Shown one piece after another: positions 55,684-63,205 of a stretch of DNA of 64,000 nt; position 1 is the first letter of the stretch; every line of letters begins with the position of its first letter. The stretch covers positions 1-64,000 of the forward strand of contig NZ_CP114769.1 of NCBI RefSeq assembly GCF_027359925.1, written 5' to 3'. The notes under the pieces were generated by a model, which had not been told where the DNA came from, made no database searches, and was given only the letters and a program-made list of their open reading frames with translations. The DNA comes from Hymenobacter canadensis. Lineage in GTDB: Bacteria > Bacteroidota > Bacteroidia > Cytophagales > Hymenobacteraceae. Both the position numbers and the translations under genes were made by a program.

Positions 55684-55744
55684 GTATACCCTATCGGGTA
55701 TACACCTCATTAACTTGGTTCTCTCCACATCCGTTCGGGTATAC
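55684..55744. promoter_or_regulatory. GGGTATAC operator repeats before the HipB-like gene
   Basis: GTATACCC (55684-55691) and GGGTATAC (55696-55703) form an exact 8-bp palindrome with a 4-nt centre; a third half-site lies at 55737-55744, ending 3 nt before the start codon and covering the ribosome-binding region. This is the arrangement of an autorepressed antitoxin promoter. Confidence 0.62.
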
Positions 55745-55747
55745 AAC

Positions 55748-55975
55748 ATGAGTTCTTGCCTGGTAGCTTTTGTGAAGCAACGCCGCAAGTTGTTGCGTCT
55801 AACCCAGGCCGAGACGTCTGCCAAAGCTGGCGTCGGGCTGCGCTTTGTGCCTGAGTTAGGGCAAGGCAAAGCAACGCTTCAACTGGCTAAAGTAAATCAG
55901 GTGCTGCGTCTGTTCGGCCATCAGCTAGGCCCGAGGCCCATGGACCGTCATCAACTCTTGAATGAGTACGACTAA
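55748..55975 (+). CDS. solitary HipB-like XRE repressor
   Basis: The HTH of HipB type is visible in VKQRRKLLRLTQAETSAKAG, VGLRFVPELGQGKATLQLAKV and VLRLFGHQLGPRPM. I start at 55748 (MSSCLVAFVKQ) because this leaves the GGGTATAC sites upstream, whereas a longer ORF to 55673 would run through them. The protein has 75 residues. HipB genes normally precede hipA; here no HipA kinase follows, so it is an orphan antitoxin or repressor. It could regulate rep copy number or other hip loci. Confidence 0.8.
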   Translation: MSSCLVAFVKQRRKLLRLTQAETSAKAGVGLRFVPELGQGKATLQLAKVNQVLRLFGHQLGPRPMDRHQLLNEYD

Positions 55976-56215
55976 GATTTTATTGGTGTAAATCGCCCGC
56001 TCTGATGCGCAATATCATGAGCTATTATACCTATAGCTGTGCACTATATCGGGCATTATGTAAAGAGATGAAAATTAGATAGGAGAGGGGAGGAACTAAC
56101 GGTCCCAGGCCCGGAAAAGTCTTGTTTTCATCGAGGCATCGGCTCCCATAACTACGGTTTTGACGACCATTGCCGTCCTAGCTTTATCGCGGACGCCCAG
56201 GACTCTTTGTGATGC
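55976..56215. other. intergenic region before the cassette array
   Basis: AT-rich for the first 120 bp, then GC-rich. No gene is supported. A degenerate version of the cassette repeat may occupy 56216-56250 (TTATTTTGC, then GCGTTATTGCCCAT). Confidence 0.35.
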
Positions 56216-56263
56216 TACGCTTATTTTGCCGGCAAATGCGTTATTGCCCATTTCTTAGCCATT

Positions 56264-56710
56264 ATGCGGTCGCACACTCTGTTTTTGCCAATCCTCCTAG
56301 CCCTGGGTGCCTGTAAAAATACAGATCCAGCGCCTCCGACCCCGCTGGCCTTATTGACGGCGCATCCGTGGCACGTAGTTGCCTTAACGACTACGGCAGC
56401 AGGAATTACGACGGACCGATATGGTGCTATTCCCGCGTGCATCCGCGACAACCGCATCCAGTTTTACGCCGACCAGCGGCTGGTTACTGATGAAGGAGCG
56501 AGCCGCTGCGCCGCTACTGATCCTACCCAAACGACCGGCCAATGGTACTGGGCCGGTGGGGAGACGCAATTAACGGGATCGGTCCCTTACTTACCTTATT
56601 TGCTAGCTAGCACACTGACCATTAGCAAATTATCATCATCGATCTTGCAATTACGTTACCAAAAGACTAATTCGTCAGACTTTGCCGATGTGACCTTCCA
56701 AGCCAATTGA
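56264..56710 (+). CDS. small lipoprotein, lipocalin-like (cassette ORF 1)
   Basis: MRSHTLFLPILLALGACKNT is a lipoprotein signal with the Cys in an LALGAC lipobox. The mature part begins with a Pro/Ala linker, then TPLALLTAHPWHVVALTTT and IQFYADQRLVTDEG, the pattern of lipocalin-like domains in Bacteroidota lipoproteins. It has 148 residues. The first clear array repeat begins 20 bp after its stop. Confidence 0.72.
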   Translation: MRSHTLFLPILLALGACKNTDPAPPTPLALLTAHPWHVVALTTTAAGITTDRYGAIPACIRDNRIQFYADQRLVTDEGASRCAATDPTQTTGQWYWAGGETQLTGSVPYLPYLLASTLTISKLSSSILQLRYQKTNSSDFADVTFQAN

Positions 56711-56730
56711 AGGCCCCTGCGAACCCGGTG

Positions 56731-56763
56731 GCGCCTTTCGGCCATCAGAGAGTTTGACTGAAC
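56731..56763 (+). repeat. cassette repeat 1
   Basis: Ends GAGAGTTTGACTGAAC. It lies 20 bp after ORF 1 and 5 bp before the stop end of the minus-strand ORF 2. Confidence 0.65.
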
Positions 56764-56768
56764 AGCAT

Positions 56769-57053
56769 TTATCGAGCTGCCTGACTTTGCCTGGTTACGA
56801 AGAGTCGTTTAACCAGTCCCCATACACCGGTTGCCAATACGCCCCAGCCCAACGCGTTGATACACAGGGCAGCGAGAAAATATCCTTCCTTGGTAGTCGC
56901 CAAGTCGAGAGGATAGGAGCCGAGGAAGATGACCGCTTTTGCCCACCACGGCTTGGGAGCACCCCAGGTCACTAGAAACGGCGCGGATAGCGCCACCACC
57001 AGCAGATAGGCCAAAATGCAGAAAAGGGTACTAAGGATTAGCCGTGGGCGCAT
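56769..57053 (-). CDS. small membrane protein (cassette ORF 2)
   Basis: The 94-residue protein has a hydrophobic N-terminal helix (LILSTLFCILAYLLVVAL), a second weaker segment around WWAKAVIFLGSYPLDL and a third (YFLAALCINALGWGVLATGV). No family was recognised. It is the only ORF between repeats 1 and 2 and lies opposite to them. Confidence 0.65.
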   Translation of the reverse strand: MRPRLILSTLFCILAYLLVVALSAPFLVTWGAPKPWWAKAVIFLGSYPLDLATTKEGYFLAALCINALGWGVLATGVWGLVKRLFVTRQSQAAR

Positions 57054-57194
57054 GCGATGGCTGGTAAGCGTCGAAGTGGCGAAAGCATCCTACTGATTCG
57101 GGATGGTGTGACGGACCTCCGCCGCAGCGTCATTCCCCAGTCGCGAGGAGTGCTTGGTCGTCGCCCAATATAAGGCTCCTTCAACTGAGCCGAG

Positions 57195-57226
57195 CGCGTT
57201 TAACCTATCACCGTTTTCTTATAGAG
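57195..57226 (+). repeat. cassette repeat 2
   Basis: CGCGTTT, an 8-nt spacer, then ACCGTTTTCTTATAGAG. The final part is diverged. It lies 21 bp before the ORF 3 start. Confidence 0.6.
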
Positions 57227-57247
57227 TCCTTACTTTGGCTGTATCAA

Positions 57248-57790
57248 ATGATTAAAGCAGTTGGGACCCTTCTTCTCGCCTTCACGTTCGCCACGGGCCA
57301 TTGCTCTGGGCAAGGGTTGGTGTCGTGCAGCAGTGGCGTGGCCGACTCGCTAGACTGCCCGCAGATTACGCTGGATAGTTTCTTAGGGAAAGGCAGACGG
57401 CAACCCGCCCCTGACGCCGTGCTCTTCCAAGGCCGGGTCGTCATCAGTCGCGTGTGCTCCCTGGGAAACGGGCTGGTCTTGGTGGGCTTTGGCAACGAGC
57501 ATTCCAATGGGGAAGCCTTCACCTTGCCCTGCGCCACCCTCTCGCCCGACGCCCCCTTCAATAGCACCCGTAACGGGGTGCGCGAGGGCCTGTGGTTTCA
57601 CCAGAACGTCTTCGGCACTATCACCAACGCCACGGAATACAAGGGAGGAGAACGGCAGAGTGTACTACGTTTTTGGTCCAACGGGTTGCCCCGTCAGCGT
57701 ACCTTCTACAAACAGGGTAAGCCACGCTCATGGGGGCAAAAGCAGTATGATAAAAAGGGGTATCCACTGAATGGCATGAGGCCTTTCTAA
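57248..57790 (+). CDS. secreted protein with MORN-like end (cassette ORF 3)
   Basis: The leader is MIKAVGTLLLAFTFATGHCS, followed by a 160-residue mature part. The C-terminus contains LRFWSNGLPRQRTFYKQGKP, a MORN/YwqK-like unit. The middle is beta-rich (VLFQGRVVISRVCSLGNG). Its stop is 6 bp before the next repeat. The function is unknown. Confidence 0.7.
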   Translation: MIKAVGTLLLAFTFATGHCSGQGLVSCSSGVADSLDCPQITLDSFLGKGRRQPAPDAVLFQGRVVISRVCSLGNGLVLVGFGNEHSNGEAFTLPCATLSPDAPFNSTRNGVREGLWFHQNVFGTITNATEYKGGERQSVLRFWSNGLPRQRTFYKQGKPRSWGQKQYDKKGYPLNGMRPF

Positions 57791-57796
57791 GTTGCC

Positions 57797-57828
57797 CTCG
57801 TTTTGCTCTAATCACTCTTTTATTGAAC
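57797..57828 (+). repeat. cassette repeat 3
   Basis: CTCGTTTTGCTCTAATC then ACTCTTTTATTGAAC, 6 bp after ORF 3 and 33 bp before ORF 4. Confidence 0.7.
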
Positions 57829-57861
57829 AGCCTATCTTGAACTTAGCGGGCTAGCACTACT

Positions 57862-58572
57862 ATGGGAGCGTACCAAGAGGAATTGCACGCCCTGCGCCAA
57901 CGCACCCCCATTGGCGTGCGCCACGGGCTGGCGCTGTTACAGCAAACCAACGGCGATGTGGCAGCCGCCGAATCCCTGTTTCAGCAGGAACTCACGCGGC
58001 TGGTAGCCCACCAAGCACAGGTGCCCGATGCCGCGGCGCGCCACGCGTTGGAACGAGCGGGCTATGATGTACCGCGCACCTTGCAGCAGCTGGAGCAGGC
58101 CCGATACTCACTCACGCAGCGCATCCTGCGGCGGTATCCCGTATCCGACGATGCCGTGCGCCGGGTGGCCGACGCGGTGGAGCAGGCGCACCAAGTGCCC
58201 CGCACGTACTGGCTCGACTTCGAGGCCGCCCAGTTGTTGCCGCCCCCCGTAGCCTGTGTGCTGGTGGTGAGCGAGTGGCTGGCCTACGAAGACTGGGAAA
58301 GCTTGGAAGCAGCCGTGTATTTCTACCTCGAGCCGGTGCTCGCGTACGTCGACCAGCTGTTGGCGCTCCCACAGGTCAGCCAGGCCCTGCTGTCTGTAGC
58401 CGCGCTCGAACAGGCGCAAGCTGAGCCCCGTCGCCGCCAACTGGCCCGCACGGAAAGCTACAGCCCTACGCCGGAACTTGAGGCGGCCAGTGCTGCGTTT
58501 GAGGCGATGCGCCCGCGCATCGTGCAGCGCCTGTACGAGTTGATTGAACACCATATCGCGCTCTTCCCATAA
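57862..58572 (+). CDS. helical protein with UBA-like motifs (cassette ORF 4)
   Basis: The 236-residue cytoplasmic protein contains two successive segments like the UBA/TS-N three-helix fold: IGVRHGLALLQQTNGDVAAA and, at about 55-80, AARHALERAGYDVPRTLQQL. The rest is helical with a Pro-poor C-terminus. UBA-like domains are common in bacterial elongation factor Ts, but a protein built of two such units is unfamiliar. There is no signal peptide. Confidence 0.65.
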   Translation: MGAYQEELHALRQRTPIGVRHGLALLQQTNGDVAAAESLFQQELTRLVAHQAQVPDAAARHALERAGYDVPRTLQQLEQARYSLTQRILRRYPVSDDAVRRVADAVEQAHQVPRTYWLDFEAAQLLPPPVACVLVVSEWLAYEDWESLEAAVYFYLEPVLAYVDQLLALPQVSQALLSVAALEQAQAEPRRRQLARTESYSPTPELEAASAAFEAMRPRIVQRLYELIEHHIALFP

Positions 58573-58586
58573 GCAACGGTACCGGG

Positions 58587-58616
58587 ACCGTTTAGCTTCG
58601 GACCGTTTCGCTGAAC
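58587..58616 (+). repeat. cassette repeat 4
   Basis: ACCGTTTAGCTTCG then GACCGTTTCGCTGAAC, the best match to the consensus. It lies 14 bp after ORF 4. Confidence 0.75.
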
Positions 58617-58692
58617 AGTTTAAGGGACTACCCCTTGCCAGGTGGCTAGAACCTTTTCGCCTCGTTGCGTCCCTCCGCATTACTTTGTCGCC

Positions 58693-59115
58693 ATGTTCAA
58701 AAACCGCGTGTTCGCTAGTTGTTGTGTGGTACTCCTGACCACGTGTGGCGAGGCTGGCGACGGTGCGAATGGGGACTATCGCGCTGCGGCGCTCGTGTCG
58801 AGCAAAGGCGATACGGTGTTCGTCAAGAGCTACAATTGGGGCCTTATTGGCGACAGTCAAATCTCTACGGTCGCTGATAATGACCGCCCCATTGGGTGGG
58901 ACGACCAAGGTCATCCGGGCATCGTCAAAGGACTGGACCCATTTCAGTACCGCTTTGCCCACGACACGCTGACGCTGTACGCCCGCTCGCCACTCCCAGC
59001 TTTTGCCATTCGCTGTCCGTCCATCGTGATCCAGTACCAACTCGTGGACAATTCGCACTATATGCCCTTGTATCAACCACTCGGCAACTCCGCTTACCAT
59101 CGCGTGCCAGAGTAA
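58693..59115 (+). CDS. small lipoprotein (cassette ORF 5)
   Basis: I start at 58693, where MFKNRVFASCCVVLLTTCGE is a lipoprotein signal; a longer ORF from 58642 adds an unlike N-terminus. The mature domain has about 120 residues and is beta-rich (TVFVKSYNWGLIGDSQI, IVIQYQLVDNSHYM). No family was recognised. Confidence 0.68.
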   Translation: MFKNRVFASCCVVLLTTCGEAGDGANGDYRAAALVSSKGDTVFVKSYNWGLIGDSQISTVADNDRPIGWDDQGHPGIVKGLDPFQYRFAHDTLTLYARSPLPAFAIRCPSIVIQYQLVDNSHYMPLYQPLGNSAYHRVPE

Positions 59116-59125
59116 GCCTCAATCG

Positions 59126-59156
59126 CTCGTTTCGACGAATCACCCTTTCGCTAAAC
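59126..59156 (+). repeat. cassette repeat 5
   Basis: CTCGTTTCGACGAAT then CACCCTTTCGCTAAAC, 10 bp after ORF 5 and 56 bp before ORF 6. Confidence 0.72.
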
Positions 59157-59212
59157 TTTTCTCAGCTGTTGCCCCCTTGTTTGCGCGGTGCTGCTGACCT
59201 TGTGCCGTGCAA

Positions 59213-59872
59213 ATGAACAAGAAGACATGGTGGCTCGTGGTGCTGGGCGTGTGGGCACTGGCCGAAGTCGGCTACCGCACTTACGTGAATCACGCCTCCC
59301 ATTTCGGTGGCCGCCCCTACTGGCCCTATTACGCCTACTACCGCAACCGCGCCGCCATTGGGCGCCTCTACGCCCTGACCGCCCCAGGCCGGAACCAATA
59401 TGCCTCGCTCGAAGCCCGCGAGGGGCGGCTGGCCGACTCGGCGGGTCACCTGCCGCCGGCCGCCCGGGCCCTGGTGCAGCAGCTGGCCCGCGACATCGCC
59501 CCTGCCGGGTACTTCTATTTCGCCGTGAACCCGGTGCAACAGGGCGACTCCCTCATGGTTACGGTGTCGGTGCCGTGCCCGGTGTCGTGCGGCTGCTTTG
59601 AGTGGCTGCGCCCGGCCGCAGGGGGCAGCGTCTTGTTTACTCTCTCGGGTAGCGGCCCTGAACGCCGCCATACCCCGACCGAACTCGAGTACGTCCGGAC
59701 CGACAACGCCTCCGTGCAGGCCGCTTGGCGGCAGTACCCGTGCTACGCCCCCCTTGGGCCCGGAGAGTTCCTGAACGCCCAAGCACTGCGCGCGAATGGA
59801 CCGTTGCCCTACAGCGAGTACCAATCGGACCTACTGCTCTTCAAGCCCCTGCGGGCGATTGGACTTTTATAA
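59213..59872 (+). CDS. membrane-anchored protein (cassette ORF 6)
   Basis: I take the ATG at 59213; a GTG lies two codons upstream. NKKTWWLVVLGVWALAEVG is an uncleaved N-terminal anchor, followed by a 200-residue domain with a Tyr-rich start and a Cys-rich centre (SVPCPVSCGCFEW). The function is unknown. Its stop is 2 bp from the next repeat, the tightest spacing in the array. Confidence 0.68.
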   Translation: MNKKTWWLVVLGVWALAEVGYRTYVNHASHFGGRPYWPYYAYYRNRAAIGRLYALTAPGRNQYASLEAREGRLADSAGHLPPAARALVQQLARDIAPAGYFYFAVNPVQQGDSLMVTVSVPCPVSCGCFEWLRPAAGGSVLFTLSGSGPERRHTPTELEYVRTDNASVQAAWRQYPCYAPLGPGEFLNAQALRANGPLPYSEYQSDLLLFKPLRAIGLL

Positions 59873-59874
59873 TG

Positions 59875-59906
59875 CTCGTTTTACTATTTGAACTGTTTCG
59901 CTGAAC
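59875..59906 (+). repeat. cassette repeat 6
   Basis: CTCGTTTTACTATTTG then AACTGTTTCGCTGAAC, 2 bp after ORF 6 and 24 bp before the stop end of the minus-strand ORF 7. Confidence 0.75.
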
Positions 59907-59930
59907 CTGCTCGGTAGTTTGGCAACGCCC

Positions 59931-60353
59931 CTATCCGTAACGGAGGGATATACCACTGCTGCCGCCTTTTGCGTCATATACAACCTCCACGGTGCCCCAT
60001 GGGAAACGCCCTTCATGTCCCAGCTCGTCGCGTACCCACTGCTTATACTCCCCCAGTCGCTGCCGTTCGGCGCTTTCCGACCACGTATCCCAGCTGCTGG
60101 ATAATTCAAGTCGAGTGGGCGAAAAAACCAAATGGACTTGCCTTAAGCGGTTGTTATAAAAGGCAAACCCGATAGAGAAGTACTGACTTTCCTTGCGCAC
60201 GTTTTGAGTCCGCAACCATGTCCACCCGGTGCCCATGTCCTGCACCTGATGGCCCTCGCCTAGCGCAAGAGAGGCAACCGTTTCTAGCTGATCGCCGACG
60301 CAGACACGCACCGACGGGAAAAAAATCAAGTCTCCGGTTGAGCGGTCAATCAT
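59931..60353 (-). CDS. soluble protein of unknown function (cassette ORF 7)
   Basis: The 140-residue protein has no signal or membrane helix. Recognisable text is WLRTQNVRKESQYFSIGFAF and FSPTRLELSSSWDTWSE. The beta-rich pattern and size recall immunity-type or DUF proteins found in polymorphic loci, but no assignment is possible. Confidence 0.62.
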   Translation of the reverse strand: MIDRSTGDLIFFPSVRVCVGDQLETVASLALGEGHQVQDMGTGWTWLRTQNVRKESQYFSIGFAFYNNRLRQVHLVFSPTRLELSSSWDTWSESAERQRLGEYKQWVRDELGHEGRFPWGTVEVVYDAKGGSSGISLRYG

Positions 60354-60368
60354 GTCAGTAAAGGAACG

Positions 60369-60400
60369 CTCGTTTTGCTATTCAGGTCTTTTCCAGGAAC
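60369..60400 (+). repeat. cassette repeat 7
   Basis: CTCGTTTTGCTATTCAG then GTCTTTTCCAGGAAC, 15 bp from the ORF 7 start codon. The interval to repeat 8 (about 100 bp) holds no ORF: an empty or deleted module. Confidence 0.65.
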
Positions 60401-60502
60401 GGATAGAGACGGATGGCTAGGAAGATGGACCATACAATTTGGTCCCAAAGGCGTTGCGTAACCTCTGCCGGTAGAAGAGGCCGTACAAAACCAGGCTGAA
60501 CC

Positions 60503-60535
60503 CTCGTTTTGGCAAATTTGACTGTTTTGCTGAAT
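60503..60535 (+). repeat. cassette repeat 8
   Basis: CTCGTTTTGGCAAATTT then GACTGTTTTGCTGAAT. It lies 48 bp from the stop end of ORF 8. Confidence 0.73.
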
Positions 60536-60583
60536 GAATCAGCGCGTTTGCCCACTGCAAGCAGGAAGCCCCCGCTCTTTGGC

Positions 60584-61123
60584 TCAGTCGAGGGATGAGG
60601 CCATGAACCGCTTGTGGCGGGTATATCGTCCGGCCGTGGCGGCTAGCAAGTGCGAAAACGCCTGTTCCAAGGGGCGGTTTGCCAGCAAGGAGGTCAGCAA
60701 ATGGGTCTGGCCCTGATGCTGTATTTTCAGGTAGTGGTAGGACTGAAAAGCGTAATTCTCCCAATCTATTTGCAGGTACGTGGCCCCAGCGGCATGCAAT
60801 TCGACCGCCTCCATCTCCCTGTACGGCAGGACGACCATTGCTCCCCCCTGCGTCACCTCCAGTCGGTCCTCAAACGCGGCGACGGTTGTGTGGCGGTTGC
60901 GTAGATAATACTCCCCGTGCATGTAAAGCCCAGGGCCGAAGTAGGGCACCATGCCTAACAGAATGAAGCCTACCGGTAAGGCATAGTTCCCTGTCACGGC
61001 CAGTAAAATTCCGAGCGCGATGAAGGAATAGAACAGGTGCCGCAAGGCGTAAACATGCGTGCGCAGCGTAATTACAAAAGGGTTCATCCAGTAGTAGCTG
61101 CCAGCATAACGGGTACCCGACAA
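60584..61123 (-). CDS. membrane protein with a PH-like (YcxB-type) domain (cassette ORF 8)
   Basis: Two adjacent hydrophobic helices (HLFYSFIALGILLAVTGN and LPVGFILLGMVPYFGPGL) are followed by a beta-rich soluble part with TTVAAFEDRLEVTQGGAMVV and VLPYREMEAVELH, the pattern of YcxB/PH-type domains. A start at 61087 (MNPFVITLRTH) is an alternative. The function is unknown. Confidence 0.68.
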   Translation of the reverse strand: MSGTRYAGSYYWMNPFVITLRTHVYALRHLFYSFIALGILLAVTGNYALPVGFILLGMVPYFGPGLYMHGEYYLRNRHTTVAAFEDRLEVTQGGAMVVLPYREMEAVELHAAGATYLQIDWENYAFQSYHYLKIQHQGQTHLLTSLLANRPLEQAFSHLLAATAGRYTRHKRFMASSLD

Positions 61124-61150
61124 AGGTGCGTTTAAAAAGCGTTGTAATCC

Positions 61151-61180
61151 CTCGTTTAACGTCAGACCATTTTAGTAAAC
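61151..61180 (+). repeat. cassette repeat 9
   Basis: CTCGTTTAACGTCA then GACCATTTTAGTAAAC, between the two minus-strand ORFs 8 and 9. Confidence 0.65.
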
Positions 61181-61248
61181 TTAAGCGTTCGTGGTGGCCT
61201 GTAACACGTGACCCTGCGGTAGTGGCCGTAGGACCAGCACCCGTGCCT

Positions 61249-61863
61249 TTATAGCTTGCAAGCGAAATACTGCCCCCGCACGGATTGGAAGTACACCACA
61301 CGGCCGTCCGGCGAAAACCACACCCGGTCCCGTCCCCGGGCGTGGGTCTGGGCCTTTGCGAGCGGCACCGTCTGGGTGCGCACGACTTTTTGGGAGGGGG
61401 TGACGCGCCAGACGTAAAGCGTGTCGTGTGCGTCGGTGTCGCGCTCCTCGTTGAAGCAGACGATGACGTTGCGGTGGCGCATGGGGTACCCGCGCAATTG
61501 GTACGGCGCGCACCCACCGGGGGGGAGCAGCAGGTACGCGGAGCCGTGGTACCGTTCCTGTTCAAGAACGGCGAACCGTGGCGCCGGGCCGAGGGCACCG
61601 ACCGCCCGGTAGGTGAAACGGGAGTCGTCGGCGCGGTTGTTTTTGAAGAATGGACAGCCCGCCACCGCCACGCCAGCGCCGCGCGTTTGCAAGGCCGGGG
61701 CCGGGGTTGGTTTTTCCGGCGCCACGCTGCGTGCCCGAAACCGCGGGTCGGCAGGCATCACTTGACCCGAACAGGTCGCCCCGGACAACAGCGCCAGCAG
61801 CACCAGATGAGCGTTCAGCGAGGAAACCCGAAGCGGCGCGGAAGGAAGGAATCGAGTTGGCAT
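61249..61863 (-). CDS. secreted protein of unknown function (cassette ORF 9)
   Basis: The leader LNAHLVLLALLSGATCSGQV is a signal peptide, with a Cys that could be lipidated. The mature part (about 170 residues) has a Pro/Ala linker, then YRAVGALGPAPRFAVLEQER and RVWFSPDGRVVYFQSVRGQ, which suggests a short beta-sheet or propeller-type domain. No family was recognised. Confidence 0.65.
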   Translation of the reverse strand: MPTRFLPSAPLRVSSLNAHLVLLALLSGATCSGQVMPADPRFRARSVAPEKPTPAPALQTRGAGVAVAGCPFFKNNRADDSRFTYRAVGALGPAPRFAVLEQERYHGSAYLLLPPGGCAPYQLRGYPMRHRNVIVCFNEERDTDAHDTLYVWRVTPSQKVVRTQTVPLAKAQTHARGRDRVWFSPDGRVVYFQSVRGQYFACKL

Positions 61864-61984
61864 TGACGTGCTTTAACCGATTGCCCAAGAGGGGCAGTGG
61901 CGACCGACAATGTTACGGCACAGCCCCGGGTTGTAAAAGAAACTACAGAACGGATGACGTATATCCTCCTTCAACTGAACTGAG

Positions 61985-62016
61985 CACGTTTACCTTGCCA
62001 CCGTTTGACTGTTCAC
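61985..62016 (+). repeat. cassette repeat 10
   Basis: CACGTTTACCTTGCC then ACCGTTTGACTGTTCAC, 27 bp before ORF 10. Confidence 0.6.
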
Positions 62017-62043
62017 CTTTCTTTTTTCTGACAATCCTGAAGC

Positions 62044-62466
62044 ATGCGTAAGCAAGGATTCCTTACTCAGTTCCTCTACCTTATTCTCTACGCAGCAAGT
62101 GGGCTCTTCACCTTGTTCTGGGCCAGTGTCTTCTTTCTCGGGTCGGAGGATACCGTTTTCCGGCAGATTGAAGAGCACGGATTGTTGGTACTGTTTTTAA
62201 AGCGATTTCTAGGTTTTGCGATGCTGGGCGGACTGGTCGCCTTAGGCATCACGGTGCCTAGTATCCTGCTTCAGGTTTGGCGGGAGCAAAAGGATTGGTC
62301 GGAATCCAAAGAGGTATTTAAACGGGCCCTTTTCTCGCAAGTACTTTGTGCGTTGTTCGGTAGTGCGTTTTTCTCCCTTTCGGTAAGGGACAGTATACCA
62401 GATGTAAAATCTGCCATTGACCACTCCCTGATTAGTGAAGAAGCAAGCATGCCACTTCGGTCTTAA
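62044..62466 (+). CDS. small membrane protein (cassette ORF 10)
   Basis: Three hydrophobic segments are seen: FLYLILYAASGLFTLFWASV, LGFAMLGGLVALGITVPSIL and a weaker one at QVLCALFGSAFFSLS. The length is 140 residues with a short polar tail. No family was recognised. Confidence 0.66.
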   Translation: MRKQGFLTQFLYLILYAASGLFTLFWASVFFLGSEDTVFRQIEEHGLLVLFLKRFLGFAMLGGLVALGITVPSILLQVWREQKDWSESKEVFKRALFSQVLCALFGSAFFSLSVRDSIPDVKSAIDHSLISEEASMPLRS

Positions 62467-62482
62467 ATCCAGTCTACACACT

Positions 62483-62514
62483 CTTCATTCCGCTATTCGG
62501 ACCGTTTTCTTGAA
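62483..62514 (+). repeat. cassette repeat 11
   Basis: The left half is diverged; the right half is GCTATTCG then GACCGTTTTCTTGAAC. It lies 16 bp after ORF 10 and 45 bp before ORF 11. Confidence 0.68.
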
Positions 62515-62559
62515 CACAAGGTGAAGAGTTATTACTTGCCTTAACACCTGCTCTTGTCT

Positions 62560-63027
62560 ATGCACCCCGACACCATTGCCGCCAACCTTCTGCTTCAACG
62601 GGCGCTTGGCCGCTCGGCTGTCGAAAGTTTTGGCCTATCTCACCAGATTCACTTTCTGGAGTTTCGCGACGACGAGCCCCACGATCACGTACTGTCCATT
62701 GACACGGACATGTCCTCAAACGTCAGCTTCGACGGGGACCCTAGGCTCACGGCAGACGAACAACGGCTGCTGGTCTTTAACCGGGTTAACCTGCGCACCG
62801 TGACCCGGGTGGTCTGCGATGATGAAGCCAACCTGTTTCTCGACTTTGACAACGGGGTCCAACTCCGATTTGCCGGCACCTCGGCGGAGGGGTATGAACC
62901 CTGGCAACTAGGCAGTCGGATGCCCTTGGACGAGCCCGGCGGGTACTTGCTTATCGCCCAGTGCAGCGGTGGGTATGCTATTTGGGATGGGTCAGCGACG
63001 CCTACATCCCACCCTGAAAAGGTCTAA
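62560..63027 (+). CDS. soluble acidic protein of unknown function (cassette ORF 11)
   Basis: Start at 62560 (MHPDTIAANLLLQRALG); an in-frame TTG two codons upstream is less likely. The 155-residue protein is rich in Asp and Glu, with VLSIDTDMSSNVSFDGD and ANLFLDFDNGVQLRFAG. There is no signal peptide. The strand-rich pattern resembles small DUF or immunity-type proteins. Confidence 0.64.
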   Translation: MHPDTIAANLLLQRALGRSAVESFGLSHQIHFLEFRDDEPHDHVLSIDTDMSSNVSFDGDPRLTADEQRLLVFNRVNLRTVTRVVCDDEANLFLDFDNGVQLRFAGTSAEGYEPWQLGSRMPLDEPGGYLLIAQCSGGYAIWDGSATPTSHPEKV

Positions 63028-63044
63028 CTCACTCAGTTGCTTTC

Positions 63045-63074
63045 CTCGTCTAGCTTCCGACGGTTTGGCTAAAC
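63045..63074 (+). repeat. cassette repeat 12
   Basis: CTCGTCTAGCTTCC then GACGGTTTGGCTAAAC, 17 bp after ORF 11. This is the last clear copy; the sensor-kinase gene follows after about 130 bp. Confidence 0.7.
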
Positions 63075-63205
63075 TAACGAGGCAAAAAGAGATTTTACCA
63101 CTGACCAGCGGGAACGTGTCTAGCCGTTCTAACCACAGAAGTGCGAATCTGCATTCAGCATCATAAATACGATCTCGTTCGCCGGTTTTCTGTATTTTGA
63201 CTCCC

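Noticed and set aside
56731..63074. Interpretation of the repeats as ordinary promoters
   Set aside because: Four of the eleven ORFs run against the repeat orientation, and the repeats sit tightly after stop codons; no Bacteroidota -33/-7 pattern is consistent across copies.
56731..63074. Interpretation as a classical integron attC array
   Set aside because: Inverse core RYYYAAC/GTTRRRY pairs and long imperfect hairpins were not found in the copies, and no IntI gene is adjacent; kept only as an analogy.
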